From Rhodopseudomonas pseudopalustris (GTDB lineage: Bacteria > Pseudomonadota > Alphaproteobacteria > Rhizobiales > Xanthobacteraceae): a DNA stretch of 64,000 nt. Where the stretch lies: NCBI RefSeq assembly GCF_900110435.1, contig NZ_FODT01000012.1:1-64000 (forward strand). Reading direction: 5' to 3'. The translations under genes and the position numbers were made by a program. Shown one piece after another: positions 1 to 8,962 of this stretch. Numbering within the stretch: the first letter of the stretch is position 1; every line of letters begins with the position of its first letter. Below the pieces are notes generated by a model that searched no databases, was not told where the DNA came from, and was given only the letters and a program-made list of their open reading frames with translations.

Positions 1-91
1 TCACTTCCACGCATCGTCTTCCCCTCGAAGCATTCGCATCGAAGGGAATCATGCCGAGAGGCCTGCCGCCAGTGCCTTTTTCAACAGCCTG

Positions 92-1228
92 CTAGAGCAG
101 CGACACCAATCCGCCGCCGTGGCGCTCCAGGCGGCCGGCGAGTTCCAGTTCGAGCAGCACGGTACGCACGACAGCCGGCGGGATGCCGGACAGCCGGATC
201 AGATCGTCGATGCCGATCGGGCTTGGCCCGAGCAGATTGACGACACGGCCGCGGTGGCTGGCATCCGGCTCGCTCGCCGGAGCCGGGTGTTCCGGCTCGC
301 GGCCCGGCAATTCCACCGGCCGATCCAGGATCGGGGCGACGGCCTGGATAATGTCGTCGGCCGAGGTGATCAGCGTCGCCCCCTGTTTGATCAGATCGTT
401 GGTTCCGGCGGCGCGCGGATCGAGTGGCGAGCCCGGCACGGCAAATACCTCGCGGCCTTGGTCGGCGGCGCGGCGGGCGGTGATCAGCGAGCCGGAGCGA
501 TAGGCCGCCTCGATCACCGCGACCCCGACAGCCGCCCCGGAAATCAACCGGTTGCGGCGGGGAAAATCCTTGCCGCGCGGGACGTGGCCGAGCGGCATCT
601 CTGAAATCGCTGCGCCGCGCGCCTCGACGATGTCGAGCAGCAGGTCTTCGTGTTCGGGCGGATAGATCTTGTCGTGACCGCCGGCCAGCACGGCGACCGT
701 GCCATTGGCGAGGCTCGCGCGATGCGCAGCCTGATCAACGCCGCGGGCCAGTCCCGAGATCACCACGAAGCCGGCGGCGCCGAGATCGCGCGCGAGTTCG
801 GAGGCGAATTTCAATCCGGCGCCGGAGGCGTTGCGCGAGCCGACGATCGCGATCATTGGCCGCTGCATCTCGGCGAGCGCATCGGGCACGCAATGAACTC
901 CGAGCAGCGGCGGCGCGTCGTCGATCAGCGCGAGGCGAGGCGGGTAGCCGGGTTCGCCCGGCGCGACCAGTTCGACGCCGAGCCGGTGGCCGCCATCGAT
1001 CTCCCGGCGCGCCTCGTCTTCGCTGGGAATGCGACCGGCCCGCGCTGCGCCGCCGCGGCGGGCGAGTTCGGGTAGCCGCTCCAGCGCGGCGTGCGCCGAG
1101 CCGAAATGATTGATCAGCGACCGAAAAGTCCGCGGCCCGACATTGTCGGCGCGGATCAGCCGTAGCCAGTCGATCCGCTGCGCCTCGGTGAGGCGCGTAG
1201 TGCCTGGGTTCCCGCCGCTGTCGCTCAC
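92..1228 (-). CDS. dprA: DNA-processing protein DprA/Smf
   Basis: DprA binds incoming single-stranded DNA and loads RecA during natural transformation; it acts in the cytoplasm. The Rossmann-like core is clear: a GSRxxS motif near residue 130, [30 protein letters not shown] and FAVPG. A C-terminal winged-helix segment of about 45 residues follows. I chose the GTG at 1228 because GGAGG lies 5-6 nt upstream; a TTG at 1258 would add ten residues but has no comparable ribosome site. Length (378 aa) is normal for the family. It is the last gene of a minus-strand run pyrB-pyrC-plsY-dprA, with a 217-nt gap after plsY that contains one repeat arm. In relatives topA often follows; only 91 nt remain here, so that cannot be seen. 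Confidence 0.93.
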   Translation of the reverse strand: MSDSGGNPGTTRLTEAQRIDWLRLIRADNVGPRTFRSLINHFGSAHAALERLPELARRGGAARAGRIPSEDEARREIDGGHRLGVELVAPGEPGYPPRLALIDDAPPLLGVHCVPDALAEMQRPMIAIVGSRNASGAGLKFASELARDLGAAGFVVISGLARGVDQAAHRASLANGTVAVLAGGHDKIYPPEHEDLLLDIVEARGAAISEMPLGHVPRGKDFPRRNRLISGAAVGVAVIEAAYRSGSLITARRAADQGREVFAVPGSPLDPRAAGTNDLIKQGATLITSADDIIQAVAPILDRPVELPGREPEHPAPASEPDASHRGRVVNLLGPSPIGIDDLIRLSGIPPAVVRTVLLELELAGRLERHGGGLVSLL

Positions 1229-1410
1229 GCCCGCCTCCGCAAGGCGAGTGTTGCGCAACTTATAGGTGTGGGCAAGTTCGACGAAGGCGGGGCGGGAGGG
1301 TCAGCGGTGGTACTTCGGTCCTGGTGAGATCACGCGCCAAAATCTGCGGCGACCCATCATGGCGAGCAGCGTCGTGACGGAGCAAACCCGGAGGCGGCGA
1401 TGGGCGCGCT

Positions 1411-1438
1411 GGATTGCTTCGTTTCGCTCGCAATGACG
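1411..1438. repeat. single arm of REP-like intergenic repeat
   Basis: This 28-nt segment begins GGATTGCTTCG and ends CGCTCGCAATGACG. It matches, with small changes, the right arm of the longer imperfect palindrome at 10630-10694. It lies in the gap between plsY and dprA. The core resembles a short palindromic repeat I know from Bradyrhizobium/Rhodopseudomonas intergenic regions; membership of a named family is inference. Confidence 0.6.
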
Positions 1439-1445
1439 ATCGCTG

Positions 1446-2036
1446 CTACTTCTTCTCGCCGATCCGGCTTTCAGTGCCGCTCTGTAGCCGCTTGATGTTC
1501 TCGCGGTGCATCCAGAACAGCAGCAGTGTCAGCACCGCGAACAGCGACGCCATGGTGGGGTGGCCGAACCACCACAGGAAAATCGGCGTGATGAAGGCGG
1601 CGACCAGCGCCGACAGCGACGAGTAGCGGGTGGTGTAGGCGGTCGCGAGCCAGAGCACGCAGAACACCAATGCGGCAGGCCAGAACAGCCCGAGCAGCAC
1701 GCCGATATAGACGGCGACGCCCTTGCCGCCTTTGAACTTCAGCCAGACCGGAAACAAATGGCCGAGGAATGCGCCGAGCGCCGCCAGCATCGCTGCTTCG
1801 GCGCCGCCGAAGCCTGCCGCGATCAGCACCGCGGCGGTGCCCTTCAGCGCGTCGAGCAGCAGCGTCGCCGCCGCCAGTCCCTTGCGGCCGGTGCGCAGCA
1901 CGTTGGTCGCGCCGATATTGCCGGAGCCGATCGAGCGAAGATCTTCCGTGCCGGCGATCCTGGTCAGGATCAGGCCGAACGGGATCGAGCCGAACAGATA
2001 GCCGAGCACGAGTGCGGCGATGTAGATCCCGATCAT
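1446..2036 (-). CDS. plsY: acyl-phosphate:glycerol-3-phosphate acyltransferase PlsY
   Basis: PlsY is an inner-membrane enzyme that transfers an acyl group from acyl-phosphate to sn-glycerol-3-phosphate, the first acylation step of phospholipid synthesis. The 196-residue protein has about five hydrophobic segments and the family motifs: GSIPFG near residue 16, GSGNIGATN near residue 38, and KFKGGKG with a following Gly-rich segment around residue 102. The ATG at 2036 is preceded by GAGG about 9 nt upstream. It starts 19 nt after the pyrC stop, so co-transcription with pyrBC is likely. Length and motifs are normal; I see nothing odd in it. Confidence 0.95.
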   Translation of the reverse strand: MIGIYIAALVLGYLFGSIPFGLILTRIAGTEDLRSIGSGNIGATNVLRTGRKGLAAATLLLDALKGTAAVLIAAGFGGAEAAMLAALGAFLGHLFPVWLKFKGGKGVAVYIGVLLGLFWPAALVFCVLWLATAYTTRYSSLSALVAAFITPIFLWWFGHPTMASLFAVLTLLLFWMHRENIKRLQSGTESRIGEKK

Positions 2037-2055
2037 TGGCGTGTCCTCGCCTTAC

Positions 2056-3357
2056 TCACACATGTTCGTAGACGGTGCGTCCGCCGACGATGGTCCGCGT
2101 CACCCGTCCCGAGAACCGAGCTTCGTCGAACGGGGTATTCTTGCACTTCGATTTCAGTTCGTTCGGATCGACCACCCACGGGGTGTCGATGTCGATCATG
2201 ATCAGATCGGCCGGCGAGCCTGCGCGCAGCGTGCCGCCGGGCAGGCCGAGCAATTCGGCCGGGCGGGTCGACATCGCACGGATCAGGGTCAGCAGGTCCA
2301 GCTCGCCATTGTGCACCAGTCGCAAGCCGGCCGGCAGCATCGTCTCCAGGCCGATCGCGCCGGCGGCGGCCTCGGCGAACGGCAGCCGCTTGACCTCGAC
2401 GTCCTGCGGATTGTGGTCCGACATGATGACGTCGACGAGACCCGAAGCGATGGCGGCGATCAGAGCCTTGCGGTCGTTCTCGGTGCGCAGCGGCGGCGAC
2501 AGCTTGAGGAAGGTGCGGTACGGCCCGATGTCGTTCTCATTCAGCGAGACATGATTGATCGATACCGAGGCCGAGACGTTGATGCCGGCGTCTCGCGCGC
2601 GCTGCAAAATCTCCAGCGACTCGATGCAGGTCAGCGAAGCGGCGTGATAGCGGCCGCCGGTCAGGGCGGCGAGGCGGACGTCGCGCTCCAGCACCACGGC
2701 CTCGGCGGCGTTCGGCATACCGGAGAGCCCGAGGCGGGTGGCGAATTCACCCTCGTTCATCACGCCTTCGCCGACCAGATCGGGGTCTTCGGTGTGGTGA
2801 ACGATCAGGGCGTCGAAATCGCGGGCGTAGGTCAGCGCGCTGCGCATCACCCGCGCGTTCATGACGCTGCGATCGCCGTCGCTGAAGGCCACGGCGCCGG
2901 CGGCCTTCAACAGGCCGATCTCGGTCATCTCCGCGCCGGCGAGACCCTTGGTCAGCGCCGCCATCGGGTGAATGTTGACGATCGCGGTGTCGCGGGCGCG
3001 GCGCATCACGAAGTCCACCGTCGCCGAATTGTCGATCACCGGCGAAGTGTTCGGCTGGCAGATGATGGTGGTGATGCCGCCGGCTGCTGCGGCCTGGCTG
3101 GCCGAGGCGAAGGTCTCGCGGTGGCTGGCGCCGGGTTCGCCGACGAAGGCGCGCATGTCGATCAGGCCGGGGGCCACGATCATGCCGCCGCAATTGATGA
3201 TGTCGGTGCCTTCCGGCACGCCGGCGGCGCCGATGCCGCGGCGGGCGTCGCGGATCACGCCGTCGGCGATCAGCACGTCGCCGACGCCGTCGAAATCGCG
3301 CGCCGGATCGATCAGGCGAGCATTGGCGAGCAGGATCGGGCGGCGGTCGTTCAGCAT
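2056..3357 (-). CDS. pyrC: dihydroorotase-like protein PyrC, probably non-catalytic (metal ligands missing)
   Basis: This is a 433-residue amidohydrolase-fold protein of the type I dihydroorotase family, which normally closes carbamoyl-aspartate to dihydroorotate. The N-terminal small domain, the barrel and the late MSDHNPQDVEVKRLPF segment (Asp and His kept) are recognisable. However, the metal-binding motif normally written D-(L/M)-H-x-H-x-R-E-P-G reads D-M-R-A-F-V-G-E-P-G at residues 67-76, so both histidines are replaced by Arg69 and Phe71. The same loss is known in Pseudomonas PyrC', a pseudo-dihydroorotase that holds the aspartate transcarbamoylase complex together. The gene starts 19 nt after pyrB, consistent with a PyrB-PyrC complex. 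I infer a structural role here, with an active dihydroorotase encoded elsewhere. Confidence 0.9.
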   Translation of the reverse strand: MLNDRRPILLANARLIDPARDFDGVGDVLIADGVIRDARRGIGAAGVPEGTDIINCGGMIVAPGLIDMRAFVGEPGASHRETFASASQAAAAGGITTIICQPNTSPVIDNSATVDFVMRRARDTAIVNIHPMAALTKGLAGAEMTEIGLLKAAGAVAFSDGDRSVMNARVMRSALTYARDFDALIVHHTEDPDLVGEGVMNEGEFATRLGLSGMPNAAEAVVLERDVRLAALTGGRYHAASLTCIESLEILQRARDAGINVSASVSINHVSLNENDIGPYRTFLKLSPPLRTENDRKALIAAIASGLVDVIMSDHNPQDVEVKRLPFAEAAAGAIGLETMLPAGLRLVHNGELDLLTLIRAMSTRPAELLGLPGGTLRAGSPADLIMIDIDTPWVVDPNELKSKCKNTPFDEARFSGRVTRTIVGGRTVYEHV

Positions 3358-3376
3358 CTCAATTCCCGTTCCAGCT

Positions 3377-4330
3377 TCAAGCGTTGGGCAGGTTGCGGGC
3401 GAGCGCTTCGAGCACCGCCATCCGCACCGCCACGCCCATTTCCACCTGTTCGCGGATCACCGACTGCGCGCCATCGGCGACGATCGAGTCGATCTCAACT
3501 CCGCGATTCATCGGCCCCGGATGCATCACCAGGGCGTCGGGCTTGGCATAGGCCAGTTTCTTCTGGTCGAGCCCAAAATAATGGAAGTATTCCTGCGAGG
3601 AGGGCACGAACGAGCCGTTCATCCGCTCGCGCTGCAGCCGCAGCATCATCACGATGTCGGCGCCGTCGAGACCTTCGCGCATGTCGCGCGCGACCTCGAC
3701 GCCCATCCGCTCGATGCCGCGGGGCAGCAGCGTCGACGGCGCGACCACGCGGACGCGCGCGCCCATGGTGTTGAGCAACAGGATGTTGGAGCGCGCCACG
3801 CGCGAATGCATCACGTCGCCGCAGATCGCGACCACCAGCCCTTCAAGCCGGCCCTTGTTGCGGCGGATCGTCAGCGCGTCGAGCAGCGCCTGGGTCGGAT
3901 GCTCGTGCGCGCCGTCGCCGGCATTGATCACCGAGCCGTCGACTTTTCGCGCGAGCAACTCGATCGCGCCGGAGGCGTGATGCCGAACGACGAGGATGTC
4001 CGGGTGCATCGCGTTGAGCGTCACCGCGGTGTCCATCAGCGTCTCGCCCTTGCGCATCGAGGACGAGGACACGCTCATGTTCATGACGTCGGCGCCGAGC
4101 CTTTTGCCGGCGATCTCGAACGAGGACTGCGTCCGGGTCGAGGCCTCGAAGAACAGATTGACCTGGGTGCGGCCGCGCAACGAGGCGCGCTTCTTGTCGA
4201 CCTGCCGGTTGAGCTCGACATATTCCTCGGACAGGTCGAGCAGGCCGGTGATGTCGGCGGCGGAAAGCCCTTCGATGCCCAGCAAATGCCGGTGAGCGAG
4301 GACAAAGGTCGATTTCAATGCGGGGGTCAT
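3377..4330 (-). CDS. pyrB: aspartate carbamoyltransferase catalytic chain PyrB
   Basis: PyrB condenses carbamoyl phosphate with aspartate, the first committed step of pyrimidine synthesis. Family signatures are present: [13 protein letters not shown] (carbamoyl-phosphate loop, near residue 60), HPTQALLD in the middle, and [14 protein letters not shown] near the C-terminus. I place the start at the ATG at 4330, giving 317 aa and the usual N-terminus before the first helix; an in-frame ATG at 4369 would add 13 residues not expected for the family. It is the first gene of the minus-strand run and is followed 19 nt later by the dihydroorotase-like gene. Transcription should begin in the 182-nt gap shared with the divergent decarboxylase gene. 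Confidence 0.96.
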   Translation of the reverse strand: MTPALKSTFVLAHRHLLGIEGLSAADITGLLDLSEEYVELNRQVDKKRASLRGRTQVNLFFEASTRTQSSFEIAGKRLGADVMNMSVSSSSMRKGETLMDTAVTLNAMHPDILVVRHHASGAIELLARKVDGSVINAGDGAHEHPTQALLDALTIRRNKGRLEGLVVAICGDVMHSRVARSNILLLNTMGARVRVVAPSTLLPRGIERMGVEVARDMREGLDGADIVMMLRLQRERMNGSFVPSSQEYFHYFGLDQKKLAYAKPDALVMHPGPMNRGVEIDSIVADGAQSVIREQVEMGVAVRMAVLEALARNLPNA

Positions 4331-4512
4331 TAAAGCAAGAGCTATAGGGAGAGTTGCCAGAGCGGGCAAGCGCGATCCGCACCGCCGCGCAGAATATCCC
4401 CGGCGCTATGGAACTGAGGTCCGGCGTGTCGCGACCGGCTCGCGATGTTGGTCGAAGGCCGCGGCTCTGGTAAAGCGATCCGGCCTGTTTTGCACAACAC
4501 TCGGGAGCTCCC

Positions 4513-6147
4513 ATGCCGACGCTTGCGACCGCATTGCTCGACGCGCTCAAGGATCACGGCGCCAAGGAGATTTTTGGCATTCCCGGGGATTTTGTGCTGC
4601 CGTTCTTCAAGGTGATCGAGGAGAGCGGAACGCTACCCTATTTCACGGTGAGCCATGAGCCGGCAGTCGGCTTTGCGGCGGATGCCGCGTCACGCTATCG
4701 CGGCGGCATCGGCGTCGCAGTGGTGACCTATGGCGCGGGCGCGTTCAATCTCGTCAATTCGATCGCCGGCGCCTATGCGGAGCGTTCGCCGGTGGTGGTA
4801 ATCGCCGGCGCGCCGGGCGCGCGCGAGCGCACCAGCGGCTATCTGCTGCATCATCAGGTTCGCACCGTCGACACGCAGCTTGCGGTATTCAAGGAAGTGA
4901 CCTGCGCGCAGGCGGTGCTGGACGACCCGCTCACGGCGCCGGCCGAAATCGCGCGGGTGCTGCGCTGCGCGCTGGAACTGTCGCTGCCGGTCTATATCGA
5001 ATTCCCGCGCGACATGGTCGACGCCAAGGTCGACCCGGTGGTGAAGCTGCCGCAGCGCGAGGCCGATCCCGGTGCGCTTGCCGAATGCTCCGAAGAGATC
5101 CTCGCCCGGATCGCCAAGGCGAAATCGCCGGTGGTGGTGGTCGATGTCGAAATCCGCCGTTACGGCGTGGAGAAGCAGGTCGCCGCGCTCGCGCGCAAGC
5201 TCGGCCTGCCGGTTGTGACGACTTTCATGGGCCGAGGCCTGCTCGAAGGCGACGACGACGTCGTCGCCGGCACCTATCTCGGCGCCGCCGGCGATTCCGG
5301 ATTGTCGGCGCTGGTGGAAGAGTCCGATCTGGTGCTGATGTTCGGCGTGATCCTGTCCGACACCAATTTCGCGCTGTCGACCAACATGACCGATCCGCGC
5401 CGCACGGTTCTGGCGACCGGGCGCGAGGTGCAGATCGGCCATCACGTCTATCGCGATCTGCCGCTCGCCGACCTGATCGCGGGTCTCGACGCCCACGCCA
5501 CGCAGCATCCGCCGCGGCCGCGCAACGCCGGGCAGGGCATGGTCTATCCGCGCAAGCTCGTCGCCGATGCGAGCGCGATCGCGCCGTCCGACATCGCGAC
5601 CGCGATCAACGATCTGTTCGACCGACACGGCAAGATGCCGATGACCGCCGACATCGGCGATTGCCTGTTCACCGCAATGGAAATCGACAACACCGCGCTG
5701 GCGGCGCCGGGCTACTACGCCGGCATGGGTTTTGGCGTGCCGGCCGGTTTCGGCGTTGCCGCGACCGGATTGCGGCCGCTGATCCTGGTCGGCGACGGCG
5801 CTTTCCAGATGACCGGGTGGGAGCTCGGCAATTGCAAGCGCTATGGTCTCGATCCGATCGTGGTGCTGTTCAACAATTGCAGCTGGGAGATGCTGCGGGT
5901 GTTCCAGCCGGAGTCGAAGTTCAACGACCTCGACGACTGGCACTTCGCCGACATCGCGCCGTCGATCGGCGGCCATGGTGTGCGCGTCACCACGCGGGCC
6001 GAACTCGCCGCCGCGCTCGATGCCGCGGTGACGCGGCGCGGGCAGTTCTCGCTGATCGAAGTGATGCTGCCGCGCGGCGCCACCTCGCACACGCTGGCGC
6101 GCTTCGTGACCGGCTTCAAGGCCGCGCGCGAGCGGATGGCGAAGTAG
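4513..6147 (+). CDS. indolepyruvate/phenylpyruvate decarboxylase (ThDP-dependent)
   Basis: This 544-residue thiamine-diphosphate enzyme has the three-domain layout of the pyruvate decarboxylase family. The catalytic glutamate lies in VSHEPAVGFAADA (Glu49), and the ThDP/Mg site begins GDGAFQMTGWELGNC near residue 426 and ends NN about 27 residues later. The opening MPTLATALLDALKDHGAKE and the GIPGDF motif resemble the Azospirillum-type indolepyruvate/phenylpyruvate decarboxylases that turn aromatic 2-keto acids into aldehydes in the route to indole-3-acetate. Substrate choice cannot be settled from sequence; other 2-keto acids are possible. It is a single gene, divergent from pyrB and with its 3' end facing the EF-hand gene. 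Confidence 0.85.
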   Translation: MPTLATALLDALKDHGAKEIFGIPGDFVLPFFKVIEESGTLPYFTVSHEPAVGFAADAASRYRGGIGVAVVTYGAGAFNLVNSIAGAYAERSPVVVIAGAPGARERTSGYLLHHQVRTVDTQLAVFKEVTCAQAVLDDPLTAPAEIARVLRCALELSLPVYIEFPRDMVDAKVDPVVKLPQREADPGALAECSEEILARIAKAKSPVVVVDVEIRRYGVEKQVAALARKLGLPVVTTFMGRGLLEGDDDVVAGTYLGAAGDSGLSALVEESDLVLMFGVILSDTNFALSTNMTDPRRTVLATGREVQIGHHVYRDLPLADLIAGLDAHATQHPPRPRNAGQGMVYPRKLVADASAIAPSDIATAINDLFDRHGKMPMTADIGDCLFTAMEIDNTALAAPGYYAGMGFGVPAGFGVAATGLRPLILVGDGAFQMTGWELGNCKRYGLDPIVVLFNNCSWEMLRVFQPESKFNDLDDWHFADIAPSIGGHGVRVTTRAELAAALDAAVTRRGQFSLIEVMLPRGATSHTLARFVTGFKAARERMAK

Positions 6148-6201
6148 CTCGACGATCGGGTCGTCGTCTTGCGCGCCCCGCGACATGGCGCGGAGACGGG
6201 C

Positions 6202-7905
6202 TCAGGGCTTGCCGATCGGTCGGCCGGTCTCTTCGGAAATCACGCTGGAGTGGGCCGGATCGCCGTCCGGCTGCGGCACACCTTCCAGCAGAAGAAATTT
6301 CACCGAATGTGCGCCGGCGAGCCCTGCCGGATAGCGGATCTTGCGCTGGATCAGGAATTCGCCGCTGCGGTTCTGGGTGAGCGCGCCGCTGCGCATCAAC
6401 TGCAGCAGGCCGGCCTGCTGCGGCAGCACGTCGTAGGGTGTCGCCGGCAACAGGCTGACCACTTTGGAGGCGTCGACCTCCATCACGCCGCCTGGACTGA
6501 AGCGCCGCAGTTCGGCTTCGACGCTGCGCATCGACGGCGTCTGCAGCACGATGTTCGACGCATCGCCTTCGATGGTGAGCGAGCCGCCGGATTTCTGGAT
6601 CACCATCACTTGCGGTTTGCGCGGGTCGGTCTGGCTCTGCACGGCGCCGGACGGCACCGAAAAGCCGCCGACCTCATAGCGCGCAACGACGAGATCGGGC
6701 GCCCGTCCGGCGTCCTCCGCCACGCGGCCGGAGGCCTTTGCGGTATCGCTGGATTGCAGTTCGTGGAAATAGGGCAGGCAATTGGTCCCGGCGAGTTGCG
6801 TCAGGCGCTCGGCGGGCAGGCCCGTCGCGCCGGTGGCCTTCAGGCTCGCCAGCACCACGCGCTCGATCCGGTCGACCGCGCCGCTGAACTGCCAGATCGC
6901 CGCGGCATAGCTCGTGATCACCAGATACAGCGGTTCGGCGCCGGGCTCGACCGTGATGGTGCCGGCATGGGTCACCTTGTCCATCGATCCGAGCGCGACG
7001 CTGGACAGCGCTTCGGTCTCGTAGAGGCCGAGCATCACGATCTTCGCTGCGGCCGTGGCCTTCGGCATCGCGCATTTGGCGTGCGCCTCGTCTTCCTTGC
7101 GCTTGCGCTCGGCGGCGTCCGCCTCCGCGCGCTGCGCACGCTCGGCCGCGGCCCGCTGTCGTTCCGCCTCGCGTTTTTCGGCGGCCGCGACCGCCTCGCG
7201 GCGTGAAGCGATATTGGGTTCGTCGAGACGCGCCCGATAGGTGGCCAGTTCCTCGGCGCTGACGGTGCCATTGCGGTCGGCATCGGCGGCGCGAAAAACC
7301 ACATCGTAGGCTGCTTCCAGCTCCGGCAGCGTCAACGCGCCGTCGCGATTTTCATCGGACGCCATCAGCGTCTGCAGTTCGGTAGGTGGCGCGACACCTC
7401 CCGTTATTTTGATGGTCGGCATCGACTGGATTGCAGCGGCAGCTTCCGCATAGGTCAGCCGCCCATCGCCATCGGTGTCCGGCCTCATCATCACCGCAAC
7501 CCTCTGTTCGAGCGCCGCTGCCAATGCCGCCGTGTTGTCGCCCTGGAAGCCGGCGCGCCCGTCGTAGCGCAGCACGAGGCGCAGTTCATCCGCGGTCACC
7601 GCACCGTCATTGTTCAGATCGGCGCGCAACAGCTGCGCCATCGAGGCGGCGCGAAATTGCGCGGACGACATCGCGGTCATCAACTCGTCGTCGACGCTGG
7701 TCAGCCGTCCGTCGCTGTTGACGTCGAGCTGACCGAAGCTGAAGCGAGCCAACTGCAGATAGCGTTCGAGCGTTGTCCCCGCTGACAGGCGCGCGAGCAG
7801 ATATTGCATCGTTTGCGGCGGCGCGGCGGGCGCCTGCGCCGAGGCCGGAACCGCCCAGGTCAACGCCAGTAGCGACAACGTCGCAAGTCGAGATAGATTG
7901 CGCAT
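6202..7905 (-). CDS. secreted EF-hand calcium-binding protein
   Basis: The 567-residue product starts with a signal peptide (cleavage expected after Ala-Ser-Ala near residue 23). It then carries five EF-hand-like loops: DVNSDGRLT, DLNNDGAVT, DTDGDGRLT, DENRDGALT and DADRNGTVS, all in the first ~250 residues. These fit the DxDxDG calcium loop. A charged Ala/Glu/Arg-rich segment follows that looks coiled-coil forming, then about 300 residues I cannot assign. The ATG at 7905 is supported by a GGGGGA run 6-7 nt upstream; longer readings to 8097 cross the divergent promoter region. It likely binds calcium in the periplasm or outside the cell. Its divergent neighbour is a secreted dipeptidase. Confidence 0.75.
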   Translation of the reverse strand: MRNLSRLATLSLLALTWAVPASAQAPAAPPQTMQYLLARLSAGTTLERYLQLARFSFGQLDVNSDGRLTSVDDELMTAMSSAQFRAASMAQLLRADLNNDGAVTADELRLVLRYDGRAGFQGDNTAALAAALEQRVAVMMRPDTDGDGRLTYAEAAAAIQSMPTIKITGGVAPPTELQTLMASDENRDGALTLPELEAAYDVVFRAADADRNGTVSAEELATYRARLDEPNIASRREAVAAAEKREAERQRAAAERAQRAEADAAERKRKEDEAHAKCAMPKATAAAKIVMLGLYETEALSSVALGSMDKVTHAGTITVEPGAEPLYLVITSYAAAIWQFSGAVDRIERVVLASLKATGATGLPAERLTQLAGTNCLPYFHELQSSDTAKASGRVAEDAGRAPDLVVARYEVGGFSVPSGAVQSQTDPRKPQVMVIQKSGGSLTIEGDASNIVLQTPSMRSVEAELRRFSPGGVMEVDASKVVSLLPATPYDVLPQQAGLLQLMRSGALTQNRSGEFLIQRKIRYPAGLAGAHSVKFLLLEGVPQPDGDPAHSSVISEETGRPIGKP

Positions 7906-8072
7906 GTCATGTCCCCCTCGAGCCGCCAACATCGCCGGTGAATGTTTCGGAATGATCATCGCCGATGAAACTCGGCGGAGTCGGTTAATGAAGACGCTCA
8001 CGGGATCGCGACATCTCCGCCGATATTGCGGATATCGCGGCGGCGATGTCGGGTGATTGGTATCGGAGCAAG

Positions 8073-8843
8073 ATGCAGCGGATGCACATACCGACAACGA
8101 CGACGATCGCGGTTGCGCTCGTCGTTCTCGCGGCTGGTTCGGCGCAGGCGCAGTCCTTGCCCGACGACTTCGTCTATCTGCGTGATCTCGACCCGGGCAT
8201 CCGTCAGGACATCCGCTACGCGGGCGTCAACAATTTCGTCGGCCGGCCGCTGGCCGGCTACGACGCGAACGAGTGCATCGTGAAGCGGTCGGTCGGGCTC
8301 GCTCTGCAGAACGTGCAGCGCGAGCTTGCGCAGCAGCGGCTGTCGCTGAAAATGCTGGATTGCTATCGGCCGGCGCGGGCTTCGCGCGACATGGTGGCAT
8401 GGGCGCAGGATGGCCGCGAGACCGAAGCGCAGAGGCGCTACAATCCGGGCTTCAGCAAGCGCGATTTGTTCCGGCTCGGCTACATCGCCGAAGTTTCCGG
8501 CCACTCCACCGGCGCAGCGGTCGATCTGACCATCGTCGATCTCCGCGCGCCAAAGGGACCCGCGTTCGATCCGAACCGCGTCTATGCCGATTGCACCGCG
8601 CCGGAATCGCGCCGCGCGCCGGAGGACAGCGTCGACATGGGCGCCGGCTATGACTGTTCGGACGCCAAGGCGCACACCGCGGCAAAATCCATCACCGCAG
8701 ATCAACGCCGCTGGCGCAAGCTGTTGGTGGCGGCGATGGCGCGGCAGGGCTTCGTCAATTTCAGCAAGGAATGGTGGCACTTTTCGCTGCCGGGTGTCGG
8801 CAAGCAAGCCTATGATTTCCCGATCGCGCGACGGATGCGGTAA
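8073..8843 (+). CDS. secreted VanX-like D-alanyl-D-alanine dipeptidase (M15D)
   Basis: This 256-residue protein has a signal peptide ending near AGSAQA-QS. It shows the zinc-peptidase M15D signatures: an N-terminal segment of the form LDPGIRQDIRYAGVNNF, CYRPARASRDM, SGHSTGAAVDLTI (SxHxxGxAxD zinc-binding motif) and EWWHF near the C-terminus. VanX-type enzymes cleave D-Ala-D-Ala. A periplasmic enzyme of this type would more likely recycle peptidoglycan dipeptide than give vancomycin resistance, and no vanHA genes are nearby. The ATG at 8073 is preceded by GGAG at 8065-8068; the ATG at 8046 lies upstream of that site. The gene is divergent from the EF-hand gene. Confidence 0.85.
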   Translation: MQRMHIPTTTTIAVALVVLAAGSAQAQSLPDDFVYLRDLDPGIRQDIRYAGVNNFVGRPLAGYDANECIVKRSVGLALQNVQRELAQQRLSLKMLDCYRPARASRDMVAWAQDGRETEAQRRYNPGFSKRDLFRLGYIAEVSGHSTGAAVDLTIVDLRAPKGPAFDPNRVYADCTAPESRRAPEDSVDMGAGYDCSDAKAHTAAKSITADQRRWRKLLVAAMARQGFVNFSKEWWHFSLPGVGKQAYDFPIARRMR

Positions 8844-8962
8844 CCGCGGACGGAAGGTCGCGGCATCCGTCGTATTTGGACGGGGTGCCGCGGCCCGCGA
8901 ACCGGCGTGATCTTGCGCGCGTTTGTGCGTAACATGCCGGCGAATCTCTTCCCCAGCCTGGA

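Noticed and set aside
1-91. Possible start of topA after dprA
   Set aside because: Only 91 nt are available, with a 12-codon minus-strand frame (MRMLRGEDDAWK) ending at once; no TopA motif can be seen.
2041-3774. A 577-codon plus-strand frame across pyrC
   Set aside because: It is opposite a clear dihydroorotase-family gene in GC-rich DNA; the translation is low-complexity Arg/Gly/Asp with no motif.
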